NCBI RefSeq assembly: GCF_029227915.1
Contig: NC_079883.1
Coordinates: 10,664,001-10,728,000, forward strand
DNA length: 64,000 nt
Source: Hydractinia symbiolongicarpus
Lineage: Eukaryota > Cnidaria > Hydrozoa > Anthoathecata > Hydractiniidae
Reading direction: 5' to 3'
The translations under genes were made by a program, and so were the position numbers. Shown here piece by piece: positions 37,785 through 53,344 of the stretch; position 1 is the stretch's first letter, and the number at the start of each line of letters is the position of its first letter. The notes below the pieces were generated by a model. The model was not told the origin of the DNA. It did no database searches and was given only the letters and a program-made list of their open reading frames with translations.

Positions 37785-38134
37785 CCTTAAGTCAAAATGA
37801 ATGAGCTTAGAAAAGTTGCGCGGCCAAATGTCGGTGGTGACTTAAACGCTAAGGTAAAACCTCGCTTGGCTGTTACGAAACGTGATTGCGATATAAGTCC
37901 TCGGAAGGCGGCGGAATTTTATTTTATTTGCCATTCCGTCAGGGTTATTGGATGATCGGCAATAGATCGAGTTTGTATGCATTTGAAAGCTCTTTTTTCT
38001 CGTACTATCACCTGAAAATGTCGTAGGAAAATGTCATAGGAAACACTTTCAACAACCGCCACGTTCCTTAATTGTTATAACAAGAAATATATCACAGCAC
38101 CATTGAAATGAAAAGGCAACAAATGAAAATGAAA

Positions 38135-38253
38135 AGCCTACGACACCGGGAGTTCCCAGGCGGTCCCCCATCCAAGTACTATCCCGGCCCGACGATGCTT
38201 AACTTCCGTGATCAGACGAGAACGGGTGTGTTCATCGTGGTATGGCCGTAGAC
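38135..38253 (-). rRNA. 5S rRNA: 5S rRNA, normal copy (unit 7)
   Basis: No difference seen from the 5S at 2319..2437; it lies in its usual place beside H2A. Confidence 0.97.
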
Positions 38254-38450
38254 ATTAGTAGGGGCAAATACGTGCAATTTATTTTGACGTTGTGATCAAA
38301 TTTTTTTATTTAATTTCTTTGAGTTACTTAGGACAAGGCGTATGCATGGATTATCTATTAGACTTTAAGGTTATAGTTTTGTGAAAAAAACAATGTTTTT
38401 TTAAAGATGTGTGGCTATAAAAATAGCCGTTGTTTTCTGAGTGTAGCGGT

Positions 38451-38831
38451 TTACTTCTTCTGTCCTTTGTCGTTCTTCTTTGGGAGTAAGACAGCTTGAA
38501 TGTTTGGCAAAACACCACCAGCTGCAATGGTTACACCGCTCAAAAGTTTGTTTAATTCTTCATCATTACGAACAGCCAATTGTAAATGTCTTGGAATAAT
38601 CCTAGCTTTTTTGTTGTCTCTTGCTGCGTTACCAGCCAACTCCAATATCTCAGCAGATAAATATTCCAAGACGGCTGCTAAGTAAACTGGTGCTCCAGAT
38701 CCAATTCGGTTAGCATAGTGCCCTCTACGAAGGAATCTATGCACTCTACCGACTGGAAATTGAAGTCCAGCTCTTGAGGATCTTGTCTTGGCTTTAGCCT
38801 TAGCTTTTCCACCTTTTCCACGTCCAGACAT
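38451..38831 (-). CDS. H2A: Histone H2A (unit 7)
   Basis: Complete; protein identical to unit 1. Stem-loop at 38413..38428. Confidence 0.98.
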   Translation of the reverse strand: MSGRGKGGKAKAKAKTRSSRAGLQFPVGRVHRFLRRGHYANRIGSGAPVYLAAVLEYLSAEILELAGNAARDNKKARIIPRHLQLAVRNDEELNKLLSGVTIAAGGVLPNIQAVLLPKKNDKGQKK

Positions 38832-39115
38832 AACTGCGATTTGATTTGTAAGTTAATACAAAAACGTACGAATATTTAACGTAAGTGTTAACGAAATAAA
38901 CTTTACTCGTTTTTTCATCATAAAAATAGGATCGAAATCATGTTTTTTTAACCAATCATAATTAAGTATTAAACAAAAGATTTTTTTTTTAACCAATTAA
39001 ATTGCGTATCGGCGTTTTCGGATCGAATTCGATCCGATTTTTTTACTTATAAACAAAAAGTTTTGACTTGCAGTTTAATGCTTATTTACAAGTTAAGTAG
39101 CAAAAATTTTTAACC

Positions 39116-39520
39116 ATGTCTGACGCAGCAGCTAAAGGAGGAAAACAGGCACCTAAAGTAGCCAAGAAAGGTGAAAAAAGAGCCGGCAAAAAAGGAGGAA
39201 AGATTGGTGGAACTGGTGAAAAGAAACGCAAGAGAAAGAGAAAGGAAAGTTATGCTATTTACATCTACAATGTTTTGAAACAAGTTCACCCAGATGTCGG
39301 AGTTTCAAGCAAAGCTATGAGCATCATGAACTCATTTGTCAACGACATCTTTGAGCGCATTGCTTCCGAAGCTTCGCGTTTGGCTCTTCAAAACAAAAAG
39401 TCGACCATCTCTTCTCGTGAAATTCAAACCGCAGTACGTCTTCTCTTGCCTGGAGAACTTGCAAAACACGCAGTCAGTGAAGGAACAAAAGCCGTCACAA
39501 AATACACAAGCAGCAAGTAA
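39116..39520 (+). CDS. H2B: Histone H2B (unit 7)
   Basis: Protein identical to unit 1. Stem-loop at 39544..39559. Confidence 0.98.
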   Translation: MSDAAAKGGKQAPKVAKKGEKRAGKKGGKIGGTGEKKRKRKRKESYAIYIYNVLKQVHPDVGVSSKAMSIMNSFVNDIFERIASEASRLALQNKKSTISSREIQTAVRLLLPGELAKHAVSEGTKAVTKYTSSK

Positions 39521-39982
39521 ACCAACGTCTACCAAACACAAACGGTCTTTTTTAAGACCACACATCTTTAAAAAAACATTTACTTGGCGTCACTACAAGT
39601 TAACCGAAGTTAATAAAACTTCTAAATAATGTGCTTAAGAACACTAGCCTACATTTAAAATACTTCCCCATGTGTGTGTGTGGATTAGCTTCACTTTTCA
39701 TACGTATTATTAGCTGTACTTGCAGAAAAGACAAGTACATTGATCCATGTTATTGCTTACATTTAACTTAACCCAGCTTTTCACGGAAACACTCCCAGGC
39801 AAATTAACCCTACAAAGTATTTCTAAATTTTTTTTGTGTCATATATGACATAGTATCGTATAGCAATAAATGTAACTGTGACAAGACTTTACACATTGTG
39901 TAATTTGGAAGCGTGCACAAAGTAATGTTTTAAAAGATTTGTGGCTATAAAAATAGCCGTTTTTGTTGAGCAATGACAACGC

Positions 39983-40339
<357 letters not shown>

Positions 40340-40817
40340 TTAACAGAATTCAGACAGCTTTAAAAAGAGGCCATAAAATTACCTACTGCTCGTGGAAACA
40401 CCCTAATTAACCAATAGAGTTGCGTCATTACAAAATGTTCCGAACATTTTGTACATTTTTTTAAGTAAAACTGTAGTTTTTTTAAAAATTCGTGGTCTTA
40501 ATGTTTCAGTAAGGCAATAAATTTGGCATCGTTGGAATTCGCCAAACCTTCTGCTACTTACTAAAAAAAAAAAAAGTCAAAAGCTTTTGTGTATCAGAAG
40601 ATACAGCCGTTTTCCCGTAGCCAAAAAACACAGATTTTATAAAAATGTTAAAGTAATGAGCGTAATGTCATTATGCAGCCAATCAGAAATTACTTTCTTA
40701 GCACCAATCAAATGGTTTGTTTTGAACCTTAGCTGTCAATCAATATGAGAAATAAAACTTTGGCGCGATAGTGCATTTTAGACCGTCTTGTGTATCCGTA
40801 CTACATCGACTTCTTAA

Positions 40818-41231
<414 letters not shown>

Positions 41232-41592
41232 GCATCTTACCAAACAAAAAACGGCTATTTTTATAGCCACACATCCATAAAAAATATTACGGCTAGCTTT
41301 TTATATCAAACTTTGTTCTGCTTTCTGTTTAAATTTTATGCTACATAAAAATTTTATGCTACATAAAGTTTGACAATGTTAAAAATATGAAGGGCAAGAA
41401 AAGTAAAAGCAAGAAAATAAGAAATTTAAAAACGAAAATACTTAAACTTAGGGAATCTAATCTTAAAATTACTCTTTTTTAACTGTTTAAGTGACTTAAA
41501 CAAGTTTAACTTTGTACCAAGATAATGTTTTTTTGTAAATGTGTGGCTATAAAAATAGCCGTTTGTTAATGTAATAGCCAGATACACACAAA

Positions 41593-42144
41593 TTATTTTT
41601 TTGCGGTCTTCTTTGCTGCCTTTTTGGGAGTCTTTTTGACCTTCTTTGCTGCAGGTTTTTTAGCAACAGGCTTCTTTGTGGGTTTCTTAGCTGCTGGTTT
41701 CTTAGCCGAGGCTTTCTTTGTGGCAGGCTTCTTTGCTGCTTTCTTTGGCGTGCTCTTCTTTGCTGGCTTCTTTTTTGGTGTACTTTTCTTTGCAGTAGGC
41801 TTCTTTGCCGTTGGCTTTTTTGCTGCGGCCTTTTTCTTAGGTTTTTCTTTTTTTACCTGACCTAGCTTGAATGATCCAGAAGCACCAGTGCCTTTAGTTT
41901 GAATCAAATCGCCTGATGTTACTCCTCGTTTAAGAGCCATTTTCAGATGATGATCTGAGTTTTCAGCAACTTTGTAATTTGCATGAATATATTTTGTAAT
42001 AGCTTGGCGAGATGAACCACCGCGTTCCTTTAGGGTAGCGATAGCAGCCTTGATCATGTCCACATATTTAGGGTGATCAGCTGTCTTCTTTGCAGCAGGT
42101 TTCTTCTTGGGTGCGATTTTCTTTGGAGAAGCTGCTTCACTCAT
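41593..42144 (-). CDS. H1: Linker histone H1 (unit 8)
   Basis: Protein identical to the H1 at 5777..6328. Stem-loop at 41545..41560. Confidence 0.97.
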   Translation of the reverse strand: MSEAASPKKIAPKKKPAAKKTADHPKYVDMIKAAIATLKERGGSSRQAITKYIHANYKVAENSDHHLKMALKRGVTSGDLIQTKGTGASGSFKLGQVKKEKPKKKAAAKKPTAKKPTAKKSTPKKKPAKKSTPKKAAKKPATKKASAKKPAAKKPTKKPVAKKPAAKKVKKTPKKAAKKTAKK

Positions 42145-42723
42145 TTTTAATGTTTTCTTACAACAATCCAACGATAAACGATGCTTGTTATCACAGTAGA
42201 AGTATACTAAACATTACCGTGTAAATGAGATATAATTTAAGACGGTGCGAAGTATGCGGACGTAAAAGTACCACTCCCGGGAATTGATTTGGCGCGAAAA
42301 CAGAAATGTGTGTTTCTGTACATCGTATAATGTCCGTTTTGGGAGCCGCGACTATGCGAAAGCATGTTAATTTTTATTTGTAGCACGACGCAATAGTCTG
42401 AAAGAGAAGCTGCTGGAGTTTGAGGTCTTCAGCATTACATCTACTCTGTTAATTTGGGCTTCTTCCGCGCCCGTGTTAGGATTTTCATAAAGCGTTCTTT
42501 GGTTTGCGTTGCGTATGTCGGCCTACATCATCGACACGGCCTGTTTCCGGCTATTAGGAGCAATTCATATATTGGGCACTGCGTTTCGACTTTTTTATTA
42601 GACCACAGTAAAAAAATTCACTCACAGAAGTCCCTTTCTTTCATGGCTACAAACACGAAGAATTCTGTCGTAAGTAAAACGAATGCGCAAGCCAAAATAA
42701 CGATGGGGCGAAGTCATAAGCAT

Positions 42724-42796
42724 CGCCCTGTGGCCCAATGGATAAGGCATCTGACTACGAATCAGGGGATTCCAGGTTCGACTCCTGGCAGGGTCG
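42724..42796 (+). tRNA. tRNA-Arg(ACG)-like gene (unit 8)
   Basis: Same 73 bases as 1032..1104; G at 42804 in the flank. Confidence 0.8.
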
Positions 42797-43118
42797 CACT
42801 GTCGCATTTCGGCTGCATGGTCTACTGTGTAACGCGCGCGCACGTTCTGGCGTAATGCGTTGATAAACGGAATGTACGCAGTCATATTGGAAAGTAATAT
42901 CACGCACTTAGTATCGTCGCCTTTGTTAGCATTCATGTAAGTTACCATCCACTCGCTACAGTCGCTCTCCATCCTACGGCTAAATCAACAGCCGTGATTT
43001 TTACTATGTCGCCGTCCATCCGTACGCGGTGACAGTTGTAAGCTTTACAGTAACGTGACATGCTCCACAAGCAGTTACGGTGTGTGGACGATGCCTATCA
43101 TGGCAACGCTTGTTCTTT

Positions 43119-43304
43119 ATCGCTTCTCGGCCTAATGGCTAAGATCAAGTGTAGTATCTGTTCTTATCAGTTTAATATCTGGTAGGCCATTCTCTGAATG
43201 GTCAGTATATTAATCTGATTTTTGGCCTTGGGTCATGGAGGTGGATTCATTTACGCCGTGACCACGGGTTGCCTTGGTGTTGCACTATTACCGATGGCGG
43301 CCCA
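43119..43304 (+). ncRNA. U2: U2 snRNA, one-base variant (unit 8)
   Basis: T for C at 43252 (U2 position 134), in the inner part of stem III. A G-C pair in the drawn fold becomes G-U, so the structure is probably kept. Confidence 0.95.
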
Positions 43305-43495
43305 CATAAGCAATAAAAGAATAATAGCAGTCCTCTTTCCGACGGCACTCTGCATAGTCTACGGCGGGAACAAAACGCGTACACTGGGGGAGAATACAGC
43401 CTATGCCCCGCGACACGGCAGTTTATAACACACTCAAGCCACAAGCATTAACAAACTTTGAAGGGTACCCTCATGCTACGGTGCAGTTCCAACTC

Positions 43496-43660
43496 ATACT
43501 TACCTGACGGGGAAGTAAAGACTGATCAATGAGGGTTTTCTTCCAGAGTGAGGCTCTTGCATTGCACTACGCTTGGGCTGACCTCTGCGATTACTGCAAA
43601 CGTCAGTAACTCGACCGTACAATTTCTGGTAGTGGGGGCCTGCGTCCGCGCTCGCCCCCT
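43496..43660 (+). ncRNA. U1: U1 snRNA (unit 8)
   Basis: No difference seen from the U1 at 1804..1968. Confidence 0.95.
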
Positions 43661-44010
43661 CCTTAAGTCAAAATGAATGAGCTTAGAAAAGTTGCGCGGC
43701 CAAATGTCGGTGGTGACTTAAACGCTAAGGTAAAACCTCGCTTGGCTGTTACGAAACGTGATTGCGATATAAGTCCTCGGAAGGCGGCGGAATTTTATTT
43801 TATTTGCCATTCCGTCAGGGTTATTGGATGATCGGCAATAGATCGAGTTTGTATGCATTTGAAAGCTCTTTTTTCTCGTACTATCACCTGAAAATGTCGT
43901 AGGAAAATGTCATAGGAAACACTTTCAACAACCGCCACGTTCCTTAATTGTTATAACAAGAAATATATCACAGCACCATTGAAATGAAAAGGCAACAAAT
44001 GAAAATGAAA

Positions 44011-44129
44011 AGCCTACGACACCGGGAGTTCCCAGGCGGTCCCCCATCCAAGTACTATCCCGGCCCGACGATGCTTAACTTCCGTGATCAGACGAGAACG
44101 GGTGTGTTCATCGTGGTATGGCCGTAGAC
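44011..44129 (-). rRNA. 5S rRNA: 5S rRNA (unit 8)
   Basis: No difference seen from the 5S at 2319..2437. Confidence 0.97.
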
Positions 44130-44326
44130 ATTAGTAGGGGCAAATACGTGCAATTTATTTTGACGTTGTGATCAAATTTTTTTATTTAATTTCTTTGAGT
44201 TACTTAGGACAAGGCGTATGCATGGATTATCTATTAGACTTTAAGGTTATAGTTTTGTGAAAAAAACAATGTTTTTTTAAAGATGTGTGGCTATAAAAAT
44301 AGCCGTTGTTTTCTGAGTGTAGCGGT

Positions 44327-44707
44327 TTACTTCTTCTGTCCTTTGTCGTTCTTCTTTGGGAGTAAGACAGCTTGAATGTTTGGCAAAACACCACCAGCTG
44401 CAATGGTTACACCGCTCAAAAGTTTGTTTAATTCTTCATCATTACGAACAGCCAATTGTAAATGTCTTGGAATAATCCTAGCTTTTTTGTTGTCTCTTGC
44501 TGCGTTACCAGCCAACTCCAATATCTCAGCAGATAAATATTCCAAGACGGCTGCTAAGTAAACTGGTGCTCCAGATCCAATTCGGTTAGCATAGTGCCCT
44601 CTACGAAGGAATCTATGCACTCTACCGACTGGAAATTGAAGTCCAGCTCTTGAGGATCTTGTCTTGGCTTTAGCCTTAGCTTTTCCACCTTTTCCACGTC
44701 CAGACAT
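44327..44707 (-). CDS. H2A: Histone H2A (unit 8)
   Basis: Protein identical to unit 1. Stem-loop at 44289..44304. Confidence 0.98.
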   Translation of the reverse strand: MSGRGKGGKAKAKAKTRSSRAGLQFPVGRVHRFLRRGHYANRIGSGAPVYLAAVLEYLSAEILELAGNAARDNKKARIIPRHLQLAVRNDEELNKLLSGVTIAAGGVLPNIQAVLLPKKNDKGQKK

Positions 44708-44991
44708 AACTGCGATTTGATTTGTAAGTTAATACAAAAACGTACGAATATTTAACGTAAGTGTTAACGAAATAAACTTTACTCGTTTTTTCATCATAAA
44801 AATAGGATCGAAATCATGTTTTTTTAACCAATCATAATTAAGTATTAAACAAAAGATTTTTTTTTTAACCAATTAAATTGCGTATCGGCGTTTTCGGATC
44901 GAATTCGATCCGATTTTTTTACTTATAAACAAAAAGTTTTGACTTGCAGTTTAATGCTTATTTACAAGTTAAGTAGCAAAAATTTTTAACC

Positions 44992-45396
44992 ATGTCTGTC
45001 GCAGCAGCTAAAGGAGGAAAACAGGCACCTAAAGTAGCCAAGAAAGGTGAAAAAAGAGCCGGCAAAAAAGGAGGAAAGATTGGTGGAACTGGTGAAAAGA
45101 AACGCAAGAGAAAGAGAAAGGAAAGTTATGCTATTTACATCTACAATGTTTTGAAACAAGTTCACCCAGATGTCGGAGTTTCAAGCAAAGCTATGAGCAT
45201 CATGAACTCATTTGTCAACGACATCTTTGAGCGCATTGCTTCCGAAGCTTCGCGTTTGGCTCTTCAAAACAAAAAGTCGACCATCTCTTCTCGTGAAATT
45301 CAAACCGCAGTACGTCTTCTCTTGCCTGGAGAACTTGCAAAACACGCAGTCAGTGAAGGAACAAAAGCCGTCACAAAATACACAAGCAGCAAGTAA
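44992..45396 (+). CDS. H2B: Histone H2B, D3V variant (unit 8)
   Basis: A to T at 44999 changes Asp3 (Met = 1) to Val in the flexible N-tail; the fold is unchanged. Stem-loop at 45420..45435. The change is likely neutral or a base error. Confidence 0.97.
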   Translation: MSVAAAKGGKQAPKVAKKGEKRAGKKGGKIGGTGEKKRKRKRKESYAIYIYNVLKQVHPDVGVSSKAMSIMNSFVNDIFERIASEASRLALQNKKSTISSREIQTAVRLLLPGELAKHAVSEGTKAVTKYTSSK

Positions 45397-45858
45397 ACCA
45401 ACGTCTACCAAACACAAACGGTCTTTTTTAAGACCACACATCTTTAAAAAAACATTTACTTGGCGTCACTACAAGTTAACCGAAGTTAATAAAACTTCTA
45501 AATAATGTGCTTAAGAACACTAGCCTACATTTAAAATACTTCCCCATGTGTGTGTGTGGATTAGCTTCACTTTTCATACGTATTATTAGCTGTACTTGCA
45601 GAAAAGACAAGTACATTGATCCATGTTATTGCTTACATTTAACTTAACCCAGCTTTTCACGGAAACACTCCCAGGCAAATTAACCCTACAAAGTATTTCT
45701 AAATTTTTTTTGTGTCATATATGACATAGTATCGTATAGCAATAAATGTAACTGTGACAAGACTTTACACATTGTGTAATTTGGAAGCGTGCACAAAGTA
45801 ATGTTTTAAAAGATTTGTGGCTATAAAAATAGCCGTTTTTGTTGAGCAATGACAACGC

Positions 45859-46215
<357 letters not shown>

Positions 46216-46693
46216 TTAACAGAATTCAGACAGCTTTAAAAAGAGGCCATAAAATTACCTACTGCTCGTGGAAACACCCTAATTAACCAATAGAGTTGCG
46301 TCATTACAAAATGTTCCGAACATTTTGTACATTTTTTTAAGTAAAACTGTAGTTTTTTTAAAAATTCGTGGTCTTAATGTTTCAGTAAGGCAATAAATTT
46401 GGCATCGTTGGAATTCGCCAAACCTTCTGCTACTTACTAAAAAAAAAAAAAGTCAAAAGCTTTTGTGTATCAGAAGATACAGCCGTTTTCCCGTAGCCAA
46501 AAAACACAGATTTTATAAAAATGTTAAAGTAATGAGCGTAATGTCATTATGCAGCCAATCAGAAATTACTTTCTTAGCACCAATCAAATGGTTTGTTTTG
46601 AACCTTAGCTGTCAATCAATATGAGAAATAAAACTTTGGCGCGATAGTGCATTTTAGACCGTCTTGTGTATCCGTACTACATCGACTTCTTAA

Positions 46694-47107
<414 letters not shown>

Positions 47108-47468
47108 GCATCTTACCAAACAAAAAACGGCTATTTTTATAGCCACACATCCATAAAAAATATTACGGCTAGCTTTTTATATCAAACTTTGTTCTGCTTT
47201 CTGTTTAAATTTTATGCTACATAAAAATTTTATGCTACATAAAGTTTGACAATGTTAAAAATATGAAGGGCAAGAAAAGTAAAAGCAAGAAAATAAGAAA
47301 TTTAAAAACGAAAATACTTAAACTTAGGGAATCTAATCTTAAAATTACTCTTTTTTAACTGTTTAAGTGACTTAAACAAGTTTAACTTTGTACCAAGATA
47401 ATGTTTTTTTGTAAATGTGTGGCTATAAAAATAGCCGTTTGTTAATGTAATAGCCAGATACACACAAA

Positions 47469-48020
47469 TTATTTTTTTGCGGTCTTCTTTGCTGCCTTTT
47501 TGGGAGTCTTTTTGACCTTCTTTGCTGCAGGTTTTTTAGCAACAGGCTTCTTTGTGGGTTTCTTAGCTGCTGGTTTCTTAGCCGAGGCTTTCTTTGTGGC
47601 AGGCTTCTTTGCTGCTTTCTTTGGCGTGCTCTTCTTTGCTGGCTTCTTTTTTGGTGTACTTTTCTTTGCAGTAGGCTTCTTTGCCGTTGGCTTTTTTGCT
47701 GCGGCCTTTTTCTTAGGTTTTTCTTTTTTTACCTGACCTAGCTTGAATGATCCAGAAGCACCAGTGCCTTTAGTTTGAATCAAATCGCCTGATGTTACTC
47801 CTCGTTTAAGAGCCATTTTCAGATGATGATCTGAGTTTTCAGCAACTTTGTAATTTGCATGAATATATTTTGTAATAGCTTGGCGAGATGAACCACCGCG
47901 TTCCTTTAGGGTAGCGATAGCAGCCTTGATCATGTCCACATATTTAGGGTGATCAGCTGTCTTCTTTGCAGCAGGTTTCTTCTTGGGTGCGATTTTCTTT
48001 GGAGAAGCTGCTTCACTCAT
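47469..48020 (-). CDS. H1: Linker histone H1 (unit 9)
   Basis: Protein from the ATG at 48020 is identical to the H1 at 5777..6328. The leader carries C to A at 48037, 17 bp upstream of the ATG. Stem-loop at 47421..47436. Confidence 0.97.
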   Translation of the reverse strand: MSEAASPKKIAPKKKPAAKKTADHPKYVDMIKAAIATLKERGGSSRQAITKYIHANYKVAENSDHHLKMALKRGVTSGDLIQTKGTGASGSFKLGQVKKEKPKKKAAAKKPTAKKPTAKKSTPKKKPAKKSTPKKAAKKPATKKASAKKPAAKKPTKKPVAKKPAAKKVKKTPKKAAKKTAKK

Positions 48021-48599
48021 TTTTAATGTTTTCTTAAAACAATCCAACGATAAACGATGCTTGTTATCACAGTAGAAGTATACTAAACATTACCGTGTAA
48101 ATGAGATATAATTTAAGACGGTGCGAAGTATGCGGACGTAAAAGTACCACTCCCGGGAATTGATTTGGCGCGAAAACAGAAATGTGTGTTTCTGTACATC
48201 GTATAATGTCCGTTTTGGGAGCCGCGACTATGCGAAAGCATGTTAATTTTTATTTGTAGCACGACGCAATAGTCTGAAAGAGAAGCTGCTGGAGTTTGAG
48301 GTCTTCAGCATTACATCTACTCTGTTAATTTGGGCTTCTTCCGCGCCCGTGTTAGGATTTTCATAAAGCGTTCTTTGGTTTGCGTTGCGTATGTCGGCCT
48401 ACATCATCGACACGGCCTGTTTCCGGCTATTAGGAGCAATTCATATATTGGGCACTGCGTTTCGACTTTTTTATTAGACCACAGTAAAAAAATTCACTCA
48501 CAGAAGTCCCTTTCTTTCATGGCTACAAACACGAAGAATTCTGTCGTAAGTAAAACGAATGCGCAAGCCAAAATAACGATGGGGCGAAGTCATAAGCAT

Positions 48600-48672
48600 C
48601 GCCCTGTGGCCCAATGGATAAGGCATCTGACTACGAATCAGGGGATTCCAGGTTCGACTCCTGGCAGGGTCG
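48600..48672 (+). tRNA. tRNA-Arg(ACG)-like gene (unit 9)
   Basis: Same 73 bases as 1032..1104; G at 48680 in the flank. Confidence 0.8.
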
Positions 48673-48994
48673 CACTGTCGCATTTCGGCTGCATGGTCTA
48701 CTGTGTAACGCGCGCGCACGTTCTGGCGTAATGCGTTGATAAACGGAATGTACGCAGTCATATTGGAAAGTAATATCACGCACTTAGTATCGTCGCCTTT
48801 GTTAGCATTCATGTAAGTTACCATCCACTCGCTACAGTCGCTCTCCATCCTACGGCTAAATCAACAGCCGTGATTTTTACTATGTCGCCGTCCATCCGTA
48901 CGCGGTGACAGTTGTAAGCTTTACAGTAACGTGACATGCTCCACAAGCAGTTACGGTGTGTGGACGATGCCTATCATGGCAACGCTTGTTCTTT

Positions 48995-49180
48995 ATCGCT
49001 TCTCGGCCTAATGGCTAAGATCAAGTGTAGTATCTGTTCTTATCAGTTTAATATCTGGTAGGCCATTCTCTGAATGGTCAGTATATTAATCTGATTTTTG
49101 GCCTTGGGTCATGGAGGTGGATTCATTCACGCCGTGACCACGGGTTGCCTTGGTGTTGCACTATTACCGATGGCGGCCCA
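48995..49180 (+). ncRNA. U2: U2 snRNA (unit 9)
   Basis: No difference seen from the U2 at 1427..1612. Confidence 0.95.
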
Positions 49181-49371
49181 CATAAGCAATAAAAGAATAA
49201 TAGCAGTCCTCTTTCCGACGGCACTCTGCATAGTCTACGGCGGGAACAAAACGCGTACACTGGGGGAGAATACAGCCTATGCCCCGCGACACGGCAGTTT
49301 ATAACACACTCAAGCCACAAGCATTAACAAACTTTGAAGGGTACCCTCATGCTACGGTGCAGTTCCAACTC

Positions 49372-49536
49372 ATACTTACCTGACGGGGAAGTAAAGACTG
49401 ATCAATGAGGGTTTTCTTCCAGAGTGAGGCTCTTGCATTGCACTACGCTTGGGCTGACCTCTGCGATTACTGCAAACGTCAGTAACTCGACCGTACAATT
49501 TCTGGTAGTGGGGGCCTGCGTCCGCGCTCGCCCCCT
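49372..49536 (+). ncRNA. U1: U1 snRNA (unit 9)
   Basis: No difference seen from the U1 at 1804..1968. Confidence 0.95.
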
Positions 49537-49886
49537 CCTTAAGTCAAAATGAATGAGCTTAGAAAAGTTGCGCGGCCAAATGTCGGTGGTGACTTAAACG
49601 CTAAGGTAAAACCTCGCTTGGCTGTTACGAAACGTGATTGCGATATAAGTCCTCGGAAGGCGGCGGAATTTTATTTTATTTGCCATTCCGTCAGGGTTAT
49701 TGGATGATCGGCAATAGATCGAGTTTGTATGCATTTGAAAGCTCTTTTTTCTCGTACTATCACCTGAAAATGTCGTAGGAAAATGTCATAGGAAACACTT
49801 TCAACAACCGCCACGTTCCTTAATTGTTATAACAAGAAATATATCACAGCACCATTGAAATGAAAAGGCAACAAATGAAAATGAAA

Positions 49887-50005
49887 AGCCTACGACACCG
49901 GGAGTTCCCAGGCGGTCCCCCATCCAAGTACTATCCCGGCCCGACGATGCTTAACTTCCGTGATCAGACGAGAACGGGTGTGTTCATCGTGGTATGGCCG
50001 TAGAC
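49887..50005 (-). rRNA. 5S rRNA: 5S rRNA (unit 9)
   Basis: No difference seen from the 5S at 2319..2437. Confidence 0.97.
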
Positions 50006-50202
50006 ATTAGTAGGGGCAAATACGTGCAATTTATTTTGACGTTGTGATCAAATTTTTTTATTTAATTTCTTTGAGTTACTTAGGACAAGGCGTATGCATG
50101 GATTATCTATTAGACTTTAAGGTTATAGTTTTGTGAAAAAAACAATGTTTTTTTAAAGATGTGTGGCTATAAAAATAGCCGTTGTTTTCTGAGTGTAGCG
50201 GT

Positions 50203-50583
50203 TTACTTCTTCTGTCCTTTGTCGTTCTTCTTTGGGAGTAAGACAGCTTGAATGTTTGGCAAAACACCACCAGCTGCAATGGTTACACCGCTCAAAAGTT
50301 TGTTTAATTCTTCATCATTACGAACAGCCAATTGTAAATGTCTTGGAATAATCCTAGCTTTTTTGTTGTCTCTTGCTGCGTTACCAGCCAACTCCAATAT
50401 CTCAGCAGATAAATATTCCAAGACGGCTGCTAAGTAAACTGGTGCTCCAGATCCAATTCGGTTAGCATAGTGCCCTCTACGAAGGAATCTATGCACTCTA
50501 CCGACTGGAAATTGAAGTCCAGCTCTTGAGGATCTTGTCTTGGCTTTAGCCTTAGCTTTTCCACCTTTTCCACGTCCAGACAT
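50203..50583 (-). CDS. H2A: Histone H2A (unit 9)
   Basis: Protein identical to unit 1. Stem-loop at 50165..50180. The divergent promoter has G to T at 50731. Confidence 0.98.
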   Translation of the reverse strand: MSGRGKGGKAKAKAKTRSSRAGLQFPVGRVHRFLRRGHYANRIGSGAPVYLAAVLEYLSAEILELAGNAARDNKKARIIPRHLQLAVRNDEELNKLLSGVTIAAGGVLPNIQAVLLPKKNDKGQKK

Positions 50584-50867
50584 AACTGCGATTTGATTTG
50601 TAAGTTAATACAAAAACGTACGAATATTTAACGTAAGTGTTAACGAAATAAACTTTACTCGTTTTTTCATCATAAAAATAGGATCGAAATCATGTTTTTT
50701 TAACCAATCATAATTAAGTATTAAACAAAATATTTTTTTTTTAACCAATTAAATTGCGTATCGGCGTTTTCGGATCGAATTCGATCCGATTTTTTTACTT
50801 ATAAACAAAAAGTTTTGACTTGCAGTTTAATGCTTATTTACAAGTTAAGTAGCAAAAATTTTTAACC

Positions 50868-51272
50868 ATGTCTGACGCAGCAGCTAAAGGAGGAAAACAG
50901 GCACCTAAAGTAGCCAAGAAAGGTGAAAAAAGAGCCGGCAAAAAAGGAGGAAAGATTGGTGGAACTGGTGAAAAGAAACGCAAGAGAAAGAGAAAGGAAA
51001 GTTATGCTATTTACATCTACAATGTTTTGAAACAAGTTCACCCAGATGTCGGAGTTTCAAGCAAAGCTATGAGCATCATGAACTCATTTGTCAACGACAT
51101 CTTTGAGCGCATTGCTTCCGAAGCTTCGCGTTTGGCTCTTCAAAACAAAAAGTCGACCATCTCTTCTCGTGAAATTCAAACCGCAGTACGTCTTCTCTTG
51201 CCTGGAGAACTTGCAAAACACGCAGTCAGTGAAGGAACAAAAGCCGTCACAAAATACACAAGCAGCAAGTAA
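50868..51272 (+). CDS. H2B: Histone H2B (unit 9)
   Basis: Protein identical to unit 1. Stem-loop at 51296..51311. Confidence 0.98.
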   Translation: MSDAAAKGGKQAPKVAKKGEKRAGKKGGKIGGTGEKKRKRKRKESYAIYIYNVLKQVHPDVGVSSKAMSIMNSFVNDIFERIASEASRLALQNKKSTISSREIQTAVRLLLPGELAKHAVSEGTKAVTKYTSSK

Positions 51273-51734
51273 ACCAACGTCTACCAAACACAAACGGTCT
51301 TTTTTAAGACCACACATCTTTAAAAAAACATTTACTTGGCGTCACTACAAGTTAACCGAAGTTAATAAAACTTCTAAATAATGTGCTTAAGAACACTAGC
51401 CTACATTTAAAATACTTCCCCATGTGTGTGTGTGGATTAGCTTCACTTTTCATACGTATTATTAGCTGTACTTGCAGAAAAGACAAGTACATTGATCCAT
51501 GTTATTGCTTACATTTAACTTAACCCAGCTTTTCACGGAAACACTCCCAGGCAAATTAACCCTACAAAGTATTTCTAAATTTTTTTTGTGTCATATATGA
51601 CATAGTATCGTATAGCAATAAATGTAACTGTGACAAGACTTTACACATTGTGTAATTTGGAAGCGTGCACAAAGTAATGTTTTAAAAGATTTGTGGCTAT
51701 AAAAATAGCCGTTTTTGTTGAGCAATGACAACGC

Positions 51735-52091
<357 letters not shown>

Positions 52092-52569
52092 TTAACAGAA
52101 TTCAGACAGCTTTAAAAAGAGGCCATAAAATTACCTACTGCTCGTGGAAACACCCTAATTAACCAATAGAGTTGCGTCATTACAAAATGTTCCGAACATT
52201 TTGTACATTTTTTTAAGTAAAACTGTAGTTTTTTTAAAAATTCGTGGTCTTAATGTTTCAGTAAGGCAATAAATTTGGCATCGTTGGAATTCGCCAAACC
52301 TTCTGCTACTTACTAAAAAAAAAAAAAGTCAAAAGCTTTTGTGTATCAGAAGATACAGCCGTTTTCCCGTAGCCAAAAAACACAGATTTTATAAAAATGT
52401 TAAAGTAATGAGCGTAATGTCATTATGCAGCCAATCAGAAATTACTTTCTTAGCACCAATCAAATGGTTTGTTTTGAACCTTAGCTGTCAATCAATATGA
52501 GAAATAAAACTTTGGCGCGATAGTGCATTTTAGACCGTCTTGTGTATCCGTACTACATCGACTTCTTAA

Positions 52570-52983
<414 letters not shown>

Positions 52984-53344
52984 GCATCTTACCAAACAAA
53001 AAACGGCTATTTTTATAGCCACACATCCATAAAAAATATTACGGCTAGCTTTTTATATCAAACTTTGTTCTGCTTTCTGTTTAAATTTTATGCTACATAA
53101 AAATTTTATGCTACATAAAGTTTGACAATGTTAAAAATATGAAGGGCAAGAAAAGTAAAAGCAAGAAAATAAGAAATTTAAAAACGAAAATACTTAAACT
53201 TAGGGAATCTAATCTTAAAATTACTCTTTTTTAACTGTTTAAGTGACTTAAACAAGTTTAACTTTGTACCAAGATAATGTTTTTTTGTAAATGTGTGGCT
53301 ATAAAAATAGCCGTTTGTTAATGTAATAGCCAGATACACACAAA

